From contig CAMDOF010000011.1 in NCBI GenBank assembly GCA_945903465.1, forward strand, positions 1 through 64,000: a DNA stretch of 64,000 nucleotides. Reading direction: 5' to 3'. Of this stretch, positions 1 to 8,346 are shown piece after piece. This DNA is from Opitutus sp. GAS368. Its GTDB lineage: Bacteria > Verrucomicrobiota > Verrucomicrobiia > Opitutales > Opitutaceae. Each line of letters opens with the position of its first letter. Position 1 is the first letter of the stretch. The translations under genes were made by a program, and so were the position numbers. The notes below the pieces were generated by a model. It made no database searches and was not told where the DNA came from. It saw nothing but the letters and a program-made list of their open reading frames with translations.

Positions 1-282
1 TGCGGCCAGCGCCGCCGGCGGCCCCTCGCACCCGCCGGCGCCACTCGACCCCTCGCGCTCCACCGCGGAGCGGTACTTTCCCGCTCGTCGGCCGCCCCTT
101 CCTCAAACTGGTCACACCGCACGCCCGACGACTTTGACACTGCCGTGCCCAGCCCCCGTGCTCTGGTATTAATTTCTCGACACGGGAGAACTCCACTGGC
201 TGTTTTCACAACTACAATTTACTCGTTCGAGGGCGGCGTCACTCCGGTGAGTGCGCCACACTCGTTGGGTTCGCATCCTGCC
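1..282. other. Upstream region of the subtilase gene, no gene seen
   Basis: This is GC-rich DNA at the window edge. I see no reading frame with recognisable protein similarity. A TTGACA hexamer lies at 134-139 but has no -10 partner at a normal distance, so no promoter is called. The first 60 bases could be the end of a gene cut by the window. Confidence 0.4.
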
Positions 283-2088
283 ATGAACACCACAACTCGC
301 GCGGTCCGTCGGGCCGCTTGGATAATAGCTGTCGTTGCATTCGGCCTGCTGGCTCGCGCGGCCGACGTGCGCGTTTATGTCGTTTATGCGCCCAGTCAGA
401 AGGCTGCCGCTCAAGCCGCCCTCGCCCAAGCACGGGCGCAGACCCACCACCTCTTTGATAATTTGAATGCGGTCGCGGTGACGTTGCCGGAGCAGGCGCG
501 TGATGCGCTCCAGCGGAATCCGGTCGTGGCGCTGGTCGAAGAGGATCCCGTGCGCGGCTTCCTGTCGATCCCCCAGACGACTCCTTACGGCATCACCATG
601 GTCCAAGCGCCGACCGCGGTGGCCAACGGTGCGACCGGCGCCGGCATCAAGGTGGGCGTGATCGACTCGGGTGTGTTCACCGGACACGAGGATCTTGCCG
701 GAGTAACGATTACGGGCGAACCCGATAACGGCGCGAGCGACGAGCGTACGTGGTATCGTGATATCCTCTCCCACGGTACGCATGTCGTCGGCACGATTGC
801 CGCGGCCAACAACTCGGTCGGCGTGCTCGGTGTTTCCCCCGGTGCGGTCTCGGTCCACATGGTCAAGGTCTTCGGCGACACGGGCAACTGGATCTACAGC
901 TCGGACCTTCTCGCCGCCTCTCGCGCCGCGCAGGGCAAGGGCTCGAAAGTCATCAGCATGAGCCTCGGTGGAAGCACCAAGAGCCGCACAGAGGAGCAGG
1001 GCATGGCCGATCTCTATACCAACAAGGGTGCCCTGCTCGTCGCGGCGGCCGGTAACGCCGGCACGACGGCGGTCAGCTATCCGGCGGGCTACAGCACGGT
1101 GATTTCAGTCGCGGCGATCGACAGCAGCAAGACCGTCGCGTCATTCTCGCAGAAGAACAGCGATGTCGAGCTCGCGGCGCCGGGCGTGGGCGTGTTGAGC
1201 ACGGTGTCCTACCTCGATACCACGATCGTCACGGTGGCAAGTTCCAACTACAACGGCGGCCATATTGAAAACTCCGCACGCGGCACGGCCGCAGCGACGC
1301 TCGTTTATGGCGGGCTCGGCAACGCGACGAATCTGGCTTGGAGTGGCCAAGTCGTCCTCGTCGACCGCGGGACAAACAGTTTTTACGACAAGGTCCACAA
1401 CGTCCAACTCAGCGGCGGTGTGGCCTGCATCATCGCAAACGACGTAACGGGAAATTTCTCCGGAACCTTGGGCACGGGCAATTCGTCGACGATTCCGGCT
1501 GTCAGCGTGAGCCTGGAAGACGGCTCGGTCCTCAAGTATGTGGTAGGGTCGTCGGCCTCCGTCAGCACGGCCGTCCAACAACCAGCCAGCGGCTACGATT
1601 ATTTTGACGGCACGTCGATGGCGACGCCGCACGTATCGGGCGTGGCGGCGCTCATCTGGAGCAAGTATCCCGGTGCCACCAACGCGCAGGTCCGTCAGGC
1701 GCTCACCAGTTCCGCCGAGGATCTCGGGGCCGTTGGGCGCGACACCTCGTATGGCTACGGACTGGTCCGCGCTGGCGCCGCGCTGACCGCTCTTGCGGCG
1801 CTTGCGCCACCTCCGCCTTCAACCGATACCACGGCTCCCGTGATCAGCAACGTTTCGGCAAAGGTGACGAACAGCAAGAACGGCACCTTCGAAATCACGT
1901 GGACCACCAACGAACCCGCCACCAGTGATATGCAGATCAACGGTGTCCTTCATCCGGATACGACCCTCACCACGAGCCACAAGCGGTCGTTCCGAGGCAC
2001 CAAGGGCGCGACCTACACCTACGTCGTGATTTCGGCCGATGCCGCGGGTAATTCCGCGAGTTCGGCACCAGGATCGATCACGCTTTAG
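283..2088 (+). CDS. Secreted subtilisin-like serine protease (S8) with PA insert
   Basis: Extracellular or periplasmic endopeptidase of family S8. The start at 283 (601 aa) is preferred over an open frame beginning at 145, because residues 1-26 then form a clean signal peptide ending ARA-AD. An I9-like pro-domain follows (about 27-95). The catalytic triad is visible as Asp128 (VIDSGV), His164 (HGTH) and Ser445 (GTSMATPHVSG). A protease-associated domain is inserted between His and Ser at about 332-424, as in plant and lactococcal PA subtilases, where it is thought to influence substrate access. The last 85 or so residues form a fibronectin-III/Ig-like domain beginning DTTAPVISN. No membrane anchor or sorting signal is visible at the C-terminus. 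It stands alone; no partner gene is seen. The family call is sure; the substrate is unknown. Confidence 0.93.
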   Translation: MNTTTRAVRRAAWIIAVVAFGLLARAADVRVYVVYAPSQKAAAQAALAQARAQTHHLFDNLNAVAVTLPEQARDALQRNPVVALVEEDPVRGFLSIPQTTPYGITMVQAPTAVANGATGAGIKVGVIDSGVFTGHEDLAGVTITGEPDNGASDERTWYRDILSHGTHVVGTIAAANNSVGVLGVSPGAVSVHMVKVFGDTGNWIYSSDLLAASRAAQGKGSKVISMSLGGSTKSRTEEQGMADLYTNKGALLVAAAGNAGTTAVSYPAGYSTVISVAAIDSSKTVASFSQKNSDVELAAPGVGVLSTVSYLDTTIVTVASSNYNGGHIENSARGTAAATLVYGGLGNATNLAWSGQVVLVDRGTNSFYDKVHNVQLSGGVACIIANDVTGNFSGTLGTGNSSTIPAVSVSLEDGSVLKYVVGSSASVSTAVQQPASGYDYFDGTSMATPHVSGVAALIWSKYPGATNAQVRQALTSSAEDLGAVGRDTSYGYGLVRAGAALTALAALAPPPPSTDTTAPVISNVSAKVTNSKNGTFEITWTTNEPATSDMQINGVLHPDTTLTTSHKRSFRGTKGATYTYVVISADAAGNSASSAPGSITL

Positions 2089-2289
2089 CCGAAACGATGC
2101 GGGGAGAAACCGCGAATCGACGCCCGCCGGGCCGTTGGCCGCTCGGGGCCGGAGGCGAATAGACGCGAGTTTCAGAATGGGCCGAAAGAAAATCGGGCGG
2201 GCGGTGCATTCGCTGCCTAAAAGCGCAGTTGAAATAGCCGCAAGAGATCCTACCGCAGCGGAGCCGCAACCAAAGGGACAAGGCCGTTT

Positions 2290-2365
2290 TTGACCACGGA
2301 TAGCACGGATTAGCACGGATGGATTGGGCCTTAATCCGGGTTTGATCCGTGTAATCTGCGGTCAA
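2290..2365. repeat. Imperfect inverted repeat with tandem TAGCACGGAT
   Basis: A 20-nt arm at 2290-2309 pairs with 2346-2365 at 16 of 20 positions, and the left side carries two tandem copies of TAGCACGGAT (2301-2320). Similar 'accacggat...cacggat' strings are, as far as I recall, scattered between genes in many environmental bacterial genomes. It lies 200 bp downstream of the subtilase stop and could be a dispersed repeat or a weak structured 3' element. No T-run follows, so it is not called a terminator. Confidence 0.5.
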
Positions 2366-2592
2366 TTTGTCTGAACCATGATTATAGAAAAATCGTCGCA
2401 GCCGGCGGGCATTTTCGGGGATAGCCGTGCAAAGAGAATCGACTGCACTCGGTCAGGGGCGCTCCGAGATTTCACCCGCTGGGTGAACACATTGGGGCAG
2501 GCGAATTCGGAAAAATATCTGTCTTTGTGTTCTTTGCGTTCTCTCGCGCCAATCCGATTGCGGAATCCAGGTCGACCTGCTCCAGCGGAATG

Positions 2593-2998
2593 ACGCCAAC
2601 TCCCGTTGCAGTTCGCCCCGGGCGACGATGTAAACGTAGCGGTAAATCGATTCGTGGGAGGTGTGCATCAAGGGCAGATCAGGGTGATCACGTTTGAGGC
2701 TGCCAGCGATCTCCTCTGGCCACCAGCCACGATGCAAGCGCTCGTAAACTTCGGCCCGCAGCGGCGGGTGCTCGTCGATGGCGCAGTCACCCCGTCGCGC
2801 CGCCCCACGCCGGCCCTGCGCCGCATGATGCGCCTCGGTGGCACGGTAGCTCCCAGGCCCGCCGTTAAGCGCCAACTCCCGACTGATCGTTCCGGCCGAA
2901 CGGGCCAACCGGATTGCGATGATCGCCTGGGTGTCACCGGCGCGCAACGCCGCTTCCAGCTCGATGCGTTCTTCCAGGTTCAAATGGGCATTGGCCAT
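2593..2998 (-). pseudogene. IS30-family transposase, 5' fragment
   Basis: The first ~135 codons match the N-terminal half of IS30 transposases: a helix-turn-helix (LNLEERIELEAAL...AGTISREL) followed by the conserved WWPEEIAGSL and HESIYRYVY segments. Similarity stops after ARGELQRELAS (near 2593). The open frame then runs on to 2453 with unrelated residues. The whole DDE catalytic domain, normally ~200 further residues, is missing, so the fragment cannot transpose. No matching inverted repeats could be identified on either side. Confidence 0.85.
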
Positions 2999-3108
2999 CG
3001 CAGCCCTTTGCGCGCGCGCCGCGGCGGGGGCAAGCTCAGGAACGGTCGGAGGACCGCCAGGGCTAATACCACAAGAAGGAATAGCGTCATTATACAGGGT
3101 GCTTTGGT

Positions 3109-3225
3109 TCAGATGAGATCTTCGAACTCATCCTTGAGCGCGCCCTCCTTTTGCTTTTGCCCACGTGCTTTGCGCATGGGCTCATTCAGCGCTTCCAGCA
3201 GATTGTCGTCGGTCTCTTGGGGCAT
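3109..3225 (-). CDS. Small hydrophilic ORF, 38 aa, unknown
   Basis: An ATG-initiated frame encodes a highly charged peptide (starts MPQETDDNLLEALNEP, ends DEFEDLI) with an amphipathic helical look and no low-complexity bias, unlike shadow frames nearby, which are Arg/Pro-rich. There is no convincing ribosome binding site. It lies just upstream of the IS30 remnant on the same strand and could be debris of a mobile element or the end of a decayed gene. I do not recognise a family. Confidence 0.25.
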   Translation of the reverse strand: MPQETDDNLLEALNEPMRKARGQKQKEGALKDEFEDLI

Positions 3226-3510
3226 GGCAGGGGTTGGTCGTATGGCTTCCTAGAAGCCGCAGGGCGCCAACGCGAGCCGCTGGAAGGTAAGATGGAGGTG
3301 GATTGGGCCGTCTAGGCAGCATTGCCCCCATGAACGGCCTCGCCCCCCCCTTTTTTCGCCGATCCAATTAAGGGGCGTTGGCTAGCTCGACCGAACTCCA
3401 GTCCGACTCCTGACCAGAAACGTTCATTCAGACGCATCTCCGCGCATTTCGCGGCATCAGCAGTGAAAACCAAAAATCCCCCGTAACCTTTCGGATACGA
3501 GGGATTAAAT
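3226..3510. other. Gap before tRNA-Met, no gene seen
   Basis: No frame with recognisable similarity is seen. The segment directly 3' of the tRNA-Met gene (minus strand, below 3511) shows no obvious T-run hairpin. Confidence 0.35.
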
Positions 3511-3587
<77 letters not shown>

Positions 3588-3795
3588 ACAACAGGTCGGG
3601 AAGTTCGGCGGCGCATCACCACCTGTCAACGCCTTTTTATAAATTACTTCGAATTCGCGCTTGCCACCACCGAATACGAACGGTGTTTTGAACAATTCTC
3701 TGTCGGTCTTCACTCGCAACTAAAACCAAACAACATCCACCGATCGCAAGGCGGCCCTCTGGCCGACCTGTCTATCGCCAGATAAATCAGATCAT
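3588..3795. promoter_or_regulatory. Divergent intergenic region, tRNA-Met / rpsB
   Basis: About 200 bp separates the divergently transcribed tRNA-Met and rpsB and must hold promoters for both. TTGACA on the minus strand (3624-3629) fits a -35 for the tRNA. On the plus strand there is an AT-rich block around 3636-3650, but no confident -35/-10 pair. No recognisable S2 leader structure could be identified by eye. Confidence 0.4.
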
Positions 3796-4710
3796 ATGAG
3801 CATTAATGTCACTCCTAAGGACCTTCTCGACGCCGGCGTTCACTTCGGCCACCAAACCAAGCGCTGGAACCCCCGTTCCAAGCCCTTCATCTTCGATCAC
3901 CGTCAGGGCGTATCCATTATCGACTTGGGCAAAACCCACGATGCGCTGACCAAGGCCTGCCAGTTTCTTGAAGATACCGTGGGCAACGGCGGCAGCGTGC
4001 TGTTCGTCGGCACCAAGCGCCAAGCTAAGGAAATCGTCCGCGAAGCCGCGACCTCCGTCAACATGCCCATGTGCGTCGATCGCTGGCTCGGTGGTACGCT
4101 CACGAATTACGAGACCGTCAAAAAATCGATTGCCAAGTACAAGAAGTACCAAGCAATGGAAACCAACGGGGAAATGGCAAAGCTTCCTCGCAAAGAAGAA
4201 TCCGCCATCAAGCGCGAGATGACCCGCATGCAGAAAAATTTCGCTGGTATCTCGGATATGGGTGGATTGCCGGCCGTGATGTTCGTCGTCGACGTTAACC
4301 ACCATAAGATCGCCGTCGCCGAGGCCGCCCGCGCGGGGATTCCTTGCGTTGGTCTCGTCGATACTAACTCCGATCCGACCACCGTCTCCCATCCCGTCCC
4401 CGGCAATGATGACGCCGTGAAATCTATTCGGATCATCGTCGAAGCCATCACCGCCTCGATCCAAAACGGACTCGCCCAACGCGATACTCGGCGCGCTCAG
4501 CGCGGTCAGGCCGATCTCAAGGCCACCAATGCCGGAGTCACCGAGACCGCCCCAGTCGCCGCGACCGCCACCGGCGATGAAGACGTTTTGGCAAAAGTTG
4601 AGCTCTCCGCCGATGTGGCCGCAGTCGTTGAGGGCGAAGTCGAGGGCCTCGCCGCTCTCGCTACGAAGAAAGTCGTTCGCGCGAAGCGGCCCGCCGTTAA
4701 AGCCGAATAA
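3796..4710 (+). CDS. rpsB: 30S ribosomal protein S2
   Basis: Small-subunit ribosomal protein at the head-body junction of the 30S particle. The start MSINVTPKDLLDAGVHFGHQ and the conserved WNPRSKPFIF, FVGTKRQAKE, DRWLGGTLTN, GLVDTNSDP and IPGNDDA-like (VPGNDDAVKSI) segments are all present. At 304 aa it is longer than the ~240-aa E. coli protein because of a ~60-residue Ala/Glu/Val-rich C-terminal tail (after about residue 240), which is common outside the proteobacteria. It is followed after 27 bp by tsf in the classical rpsB-tsf order. No strong Shine-Dalgarno precedes the ATG. Confidence 0.98.
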   Translation: MSINVTPKDLLDAGVHFGHQTKRWNPRSKPFIFDHRQGVSIIDLGKTHDALTKACQFLEDTVGNGGSVLFVGTKRQAKEIVREAATSVNMPMCVDRWLGGTLTNYETVKKSIAKYKKYQAMETNGEMAKLPRKEESAIKREMTRMQKNFAGISDMGGLPAVMFVVDVNHHKIAVAEAARAGIPCVGLVDTNSDPTTVSHPVPGNDDAVKSIRIIVEAITASIQNGLAQRDTRRAQRGQADLKATNAGVTETAPVAATATGDEDVLAKVELSADVAAVVEGEVEGLAALATKKVVRAKRPAVKAE

Positions 4711-4737
4711 AAACTAATCTTCACCCATTATCTAAGA

Positions 4738-5331
4738 ATGAGCCTACCTATCACCGCTCAAATGGTCAGCGATCTGCGCGCAAAAACCGGCGCAGGTTTA
4801 CTCGAGTGTAAAAAAGCCCTGACCGAGGCCAACGGCAGCATCGACGACGCCGTCACTCTGCTCCGCAAAAAACTCGGTTCCAAACTCGATAAACTCGCCA
4901 CGCGCGTTACGAGTGAAGGCGTCGTCGCTAGCTACATCCACGTCGGTGGAAAAGTGGGCGTGCTCATCGAGGTTAATTGCGAAACCGATTTCGTCGGCCG
5001 CAACGATGGCTTCAAAGCCTTCGTTCAAGACCTCTGCCTCCAAGTCGCCGCCGCCAGCCCGCTTTACGTTTCGCGGGATGCGGTCCCAGAGGCTGAATTG
5101 GCCAAAGAGCGCGAGATCGCCGTCGCCCAAGTCGCCGGTAAACCTCCCGCCGCCATCCAAAAGATTGTGGAAGGTAAACTCGACAAGCATTACGCCACGG
5201 TCTGCCTCCTCGATCAACCCTTCGTCAAAAATCCTGACAAAACGGTGAAGGATCTTCTGGCCGATCAGATCGCCAAGATCGGAGAGAATATCATCGTGCG
5301 CCGCTTTGTGCGCTACCAACTCGGTTCCTAA
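4738..5331 (+). CDS. tsf: Translation elongation factor Ts
   Basis: Guanine-nucleotide exchange factor for EF-Tu. The N-terminal UBA-like module (VSDLRAKTGAGLLECKKAL) and the signature TDFVGRN (residues 83-89) that contacts EF-Tu are intact. At 197 aa it is the short, single-core-subdomain form, like the Thermus protein and unlike the ~283-aa E. coli one. It shares an operon with rpsB and ends 26 bp before an intrinsic terminator hairpin. Confidence 0.98.
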   Translation: MSLPITAQMVSDLRAKTGAGLLECKKALTEANGSIDDAVTLLRKKLGSKLDKLATRVTSEGVVASYIHVGGKVGVLIEVNCETDFVGRNDGFKAFVQDLCLQVAAASPLYVSRDAVPEAELAKEREIAVAQVAGKPPAAIQKIVEGKLDKHYATVCLLDQPFVKNPDKTVKDLLADQIAKIGENIIVRRFVRYQLGS

Positions 5332-5356
5332 GCTGCGCCGCGTTCTGATTGCCACT

Positions 5357-5391
5357 GCGCTCGACTCCACCCGAGTAGAGCGCTTTTTTTT
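5357..5391 (+). terminator. Intrinsic terminator of rpsB-tsf
   Basis: A GC-rich hairpin, GCGCTCGACTC / GAGTAGAGCGC with one internal mismatch and a short loop (5357-5383), is followed by eight T residues (5384-5391). It is a textbook Rho-independent terminator. It is odd only in that the GTG start of the next gene begins at the very next base. Confidence 0.88.
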
Positions 5392-5805
5392 GTGAACGTC
5401 ACCCGTGCCCAAATCATCACCCGCGGATTGACTCATTGCTGTCCCAACTGCGCCGCCCCGACGCTTTTCCGCCGCGATTCCCTCTTCCGGATCAACCCCC
5501 GTTGCGACCGCTGCGACTTCGCATTTGAACGCCAAGACGACGAGGGCTTCTTCCTTGGCTCTATGTCGCTGAATTATGGCGTGACCATTATGGGCTTTCT
5601 CGTGCCCGTCATGTTCCTGGCCTTTTTCAATGTAATCAGCGTAAAGGTCGCCATCATCCTCGCCTCCGTCGGCGCCGTCGTCTTCCCCGCCCTCTTCTAC
5701 CGATCCTCGCGCAGTTGGTGGTTGATGAATTATTATTTCTTTTTCCCGCACCACCTTCCGGCCAACGGAGGCGACGGTCGCCGTGGGGAAGGTCGAGGCG
5801 ATTAG
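5392..5805 (+). CDS. DUF983-family zinc-ribbon membrane protein
   Basis: A 137-aa protein with two CxxC pairs (Cys17/Cys20 and Cys38/Cys41) that can form a rubredoxin-like zinc ribbon, then two hydrophobic segments (about 60-82 and 85-107). This is the layout of DUF983 proteins, whose function is unknown. The GTG start at 5392 is the only in-frame start upstream of the first CxxC and lies immediately after the T-run of the tsf terminator. No ribosome binding site is possible outside the hairpin. Expression would need either read-through of the terminator or a promoter inside tsf. The family is likely; the role is unknown. Confidence 0.8.
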   Translation: MNVTRAQIITRGLTHCCPNCAAPTLFRRDSLFRINPRCDRCDFAFERQDDEGFFLGSMSLNYGVTIMGFLVPVMFLAFFNVISVKVAIILASVGAVVFPALFYRSSRSWWLMNYYFFFPHHLPANGGDGRRGEGRGD

Positions 5806-6379
5806 ATTGACGCATCCCTCAATTCCGCGCGGCGCCAACTTCCTGACCTCCAACCCGCCTGTCATTGAGGCGTGCGCCCTAGCCGTGACGCGCCGGAAGT
5901 TGATATCTTTCGCTGGTAAAAAAATCCGGCGCTGGCGCTGACGAATCCCTCCTTTTGACGACCCGACGGGAAATCGGTCGTAAAATTATCAAGTGGGTCG
6001 ATTCACTTGGCCGTTTTAACGAAACCGCGACCATCTCAGTCGCGACAGCCGGCGAGGATCGCGCCAAAATAACGGCTAAGCGCCCCACTCGGGTATCCTG
6101 CAATATTCATCGCCAAGCGCGGCCGTGAACGCCCTCCCGCCGATCTCAGTCAGCCTAGCTATCGCATCCACTTCGGCAGGGAGTCCGAACCTTGCCCGCC
6201 ACCCGCGCGACCACTCACTAAAGGCGGGATCCCATCCCCCTGGCGTTACCTCATGACCCGAATAAAACGTCGGCGCGTTTTCCTGGGGGCAAAGGGCTCG
6301 CGTCGATTTTTTTGAATGAACAAGCGAAATTTTCGGCTTCCGTTTTTTGTTTCTGACCTTATCTCTTCTCTCCCCTCAC
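5806..6379. other. 574-bp gap upstream of tRNA-Ser, no gene seen
   Basis: Frames on both strands are short and compositionally unlike genes in this window. A 74-aa minus-strand frame at 5879-6103 has no recognisable similarity. No hairpin with a T-run was found. The tRNA-Ser promoter should lie at the right end, but no consensus hexamers stand out. Confidence 0.4.
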
Positions 6380-6469
6380 GGAGAGGTGGCAGAGTGGTCT
6401 ATCGTACCTGACTCGAAATCAGGCGTGCCCGCAAGGGTACCGTGGGTTCAAATCCCACCCTCTCCGCCA
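6380..6469 (+). tRNA. tRNA-Ser (anticodon CGA)
   Basis: A 90-nt class II tRNA. The acceptor GGAGAGG pairs with CCTCTCC, the discriminator is G, and CCA is encoded. The anticodon stem-loop CTGACTCGAAATCAG gives anticodon CGA (reads UCG), and a long variable arm (GCGTGCCCGCAAGGGTACCG) is characteristic of serine tRNAs. It is a single gene with no neighbouring tRNA. Confidence 0.95.
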
Positions 6470-6714
6470 GTTTTCAGCGAACCGAAAGAGCGGATATTAA
6501 ATCAGCGGTCTCCAGGGTCGGTGAGCGCCAAACCGGAGCCCTCCTCGACCTCAACGAGCGCGGACGAAGCGACGTGAGGATGAAGGAGCCCTCGGTCATC
6601 GCGGTTAAGATAAAAAAGCGACGCAGTCCCACCCGGCGCGTGGGCCCATGTACGCGATCAACCCTGCCGGTATGTAGTTGCCAACTCCGCCCCTTGAAAA
6701 TCCAGTTCCGTCGT

Positions 6715-7959
6715 ATGAATTGCCCTCGCCTGATATCCGCTCTCGCGGTCCTGACCGCGGCGGCCCTCACGTTGTCCGCCGCGCCCGCCGGGACGGACTG
6801 GCCGGGCTGGCGCGGGCCCACCCGAGATGGTCAGGCCGTCTCCGGGCAGACCGTGCCGCTGAAGTGGAGTGAAACCGAGAATGTCGTCTGGCGCAGCGCG
6901 CTTCCCGGCAAAGGCCACGGCTCCCCCACCATCAGCGGCCATCGCATCTATCTCGCCATCGGTGACGCCGTGAACGAAGAGCAGCGGGTCGTTTGCCTCG
7001 ACCGCGCAAAAGGAAAAATCGTCTGGGACTCGGTGGTGCATCGCGGCAAGGTCGACGATACTGGAGAGCGCAATTCCTCGCCAGCCTCGTGTACCGTGGC
7101 CTGTGACGGCGAGCGGCTCTACATCAATTTTTTCAACGATCGCGCTGTGCACACCAGCGCGCTGAGCCTCGACGGCAAGGTGCTCTGGCAGCGACGCGTG
7201 TGCGGTTTTGTGACCGTTCGTGGATTCGGCTCATCGCCGGTCGTGCACGAATCCGTCGTGCTGGTATCCGCCGATCACAAGATGGGAGGAAAACTGGCCG
7301 CGCTCGACAAGCGCACCGGCGAAATCGTGTGGGAACACGACCGCCCTTCACTGCAAAATTATTCTTCGCCGACCCTGCTGAATGTAGGCGGCCGGCCGCA
7401 AATGTTTGTGGCGGGGTGCAACCTCGTCGCCAGCTTCGAACCGTCTACTGGCAAAAAAATCTGGGAGGTGACGGGGTCGACTGAAACGACGGTGACGACG
7501 CCCGTGAGTGACGGCCGCCGAATCTACATAACGGGCGGGTTTCCCAAAAGTTACGTGGCGGCCATCGAAAGCGATGGGTCAGGGCAGGTGGTATGGCAAA
7601 GCGGCACGGGGATCTACGTGCCTTCGCTGCTCGTGCGCGCCGGCTACGTCTACGGCTTGCTCGATGGCGGCAAAGCCGTTTGCTGGAATGCCGAGACGGG
7701 CGACGAGCTCTGGCGCGAAAAGGTCGACCGCGATTTCTTCGCCTCGCCCATCATGTCCGGCGAACGGATCTACGCGACCAGCGTCGCCGGGGTAACCTCC
7801 GTGTTTGCCGCCACGCCGCAAAAATTTACGCTGCTGGCGCAAAATAACCTCGGCGACGAGGCCTACGCCTCGCCGGCGATTGCCGGTAATCGGATTTACC
7901 TGCGCCACGCAAAAAAGGGCGAACCGCGGCAGGAATATCTGTGGTGCATCGGTCAGTGA
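6715..7959 (+). CDS. Secreted PQQ/BamB-like beta-propeller protein
   Basis: A 414-aa protein with a signal peptide (about 1-23) followed by the WPGWRGPTRDG opening typical of PQQ-like repeat proteins in Planctomycetes and Verrucomicrobiota. Repeats with the pattern 'G-x-x-W/L-x-C-x-D/x-x-x-G-K/E-x-x-W' (for example RVVCLDRAKGKIVW, LAALDKRTGEIVW, AVCWNAETGDELW) indicate a propeller of about seven or eight blades. The longer open frame begins inside the tRNA-Ser gene at 6442; the ATG at 6715 is chosen because the signal peptide starts there. These folds are usually scaffolds or quinoprotein-like. No cytochrome domain and no dehydrogenase active-site Asp could be assigned, so enzymatic activity is not claimed. 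Confidence 0.85.
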   Translation: MNCPRLISALAVLTAAALTLSAAPAGTDWPGWRGPTRDGQAVSGQTVPLKWSETENVVWRSALPGKGHGSPTISGHRIYLAIGDAVNEEQRVVCLDRAKGKIVWDSVVHRGKVDDTGERNSSPASCTVACDGERLYINFFNDRAVHTSALSLDGKVLWQRRVCGFVTVRGFGSSPVVHESVVLVSADHKMGGKLAALDKRTGEIVWEHDRPSLQNYSSPTLLNVGGRPQMFVAGCNLVASFEPSTGKKIWEVTGSTETTVTTPVSDGRRIYITGGFPKSYVAAIESDGSGQVVWQSGTGIYVPSLLVRAGYVYGLLDGGKAVCWNAETGDELWREKVDRDFFASPIMSGERIYATSVAGVTSVFAATPQKFTLLAQNNLGDEAYASPAIAGNRIYLRHAKKGEPRQEYLWCIGQ

Positions 7960-7979
7960 TCGAAATATAAAAAGTGGGG

Positions 7980-8089
7980 GGGGTATTGGGTTCACTCAGG
8001 TCACCCCAACAGGTTGTGTCTTGCGAGGGCTTATACGCCCAACCTATCGCGGTCGCCGAGTGTCACTACCTGAGTGAACCGAATACCCC
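7980..8089. repeat. 110-bp element with 21-bp terminal inverted repeats
   Basis: The arm at 7980-8000 (GGGGTATTGGGTTCACTCAGG) is the reverse complement of 8069-8089 with one mismatch in 21. The interior contains a smaller stem (AGGTT...AACCT around GGGC/GCCC). It sits between the convergent propeller and PhoH-like genes. It may be a miniature inverted-repeat transposable element or a bidirectional structured 3' end; T/A runs at the edges are too short for a classical terminator. I could see no target-site duplication. Confidence 0.75.
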
Positions 8090-8346
8090 ATTAAATCGCC
8101 TTTAGAGTAGAGGAAAGACAGCCGCGCGCCGGTTGCCGCCATCGCGGCCTACTCCCCGAGTACTTAAACCCCAGCCAGCGCAATTTCACCCAGCGGGCAA
8201 CCCCACTCCACGCCCTTGGTTGCACGCGATCGCCCACGATCCATGGTCGGTTCTCCAGCGCAGATCGGTCTAGCCGGGCAGCCCGCCGGTCCTCTCGTCC
8301 GCTGACGAGTCGCCGGCAAGACCCCTCACTCGTTAGCCCCCCATCT
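8090..8346. other. Gap between palindromic element and PhoH-like gene
   Basis: No gene-like frame. It includes a CTGACGA string (8302) that resembles part of a hammerhead core but lacks the rest. Confidence 0.35.

Noticed and set aside
134-172. TTGACA and TATTAA as a promoter for the subtilase
   Set aside because: Spacing of about 27 bp between the hexamers is too long for a sigma-70 promoter.
2453-2592. Last ~45 codons of the IS30 frame
   Set aside because: Open by chance after the break in similarity; translation has no IS30 features.
8301-8322. CTGACGAGTCGCCGGCAAGAC resembles a hammerhead ribozyme core
   Set aside because: The required GAAA and flanking stems are not found; a seven-base match is expected by chance.
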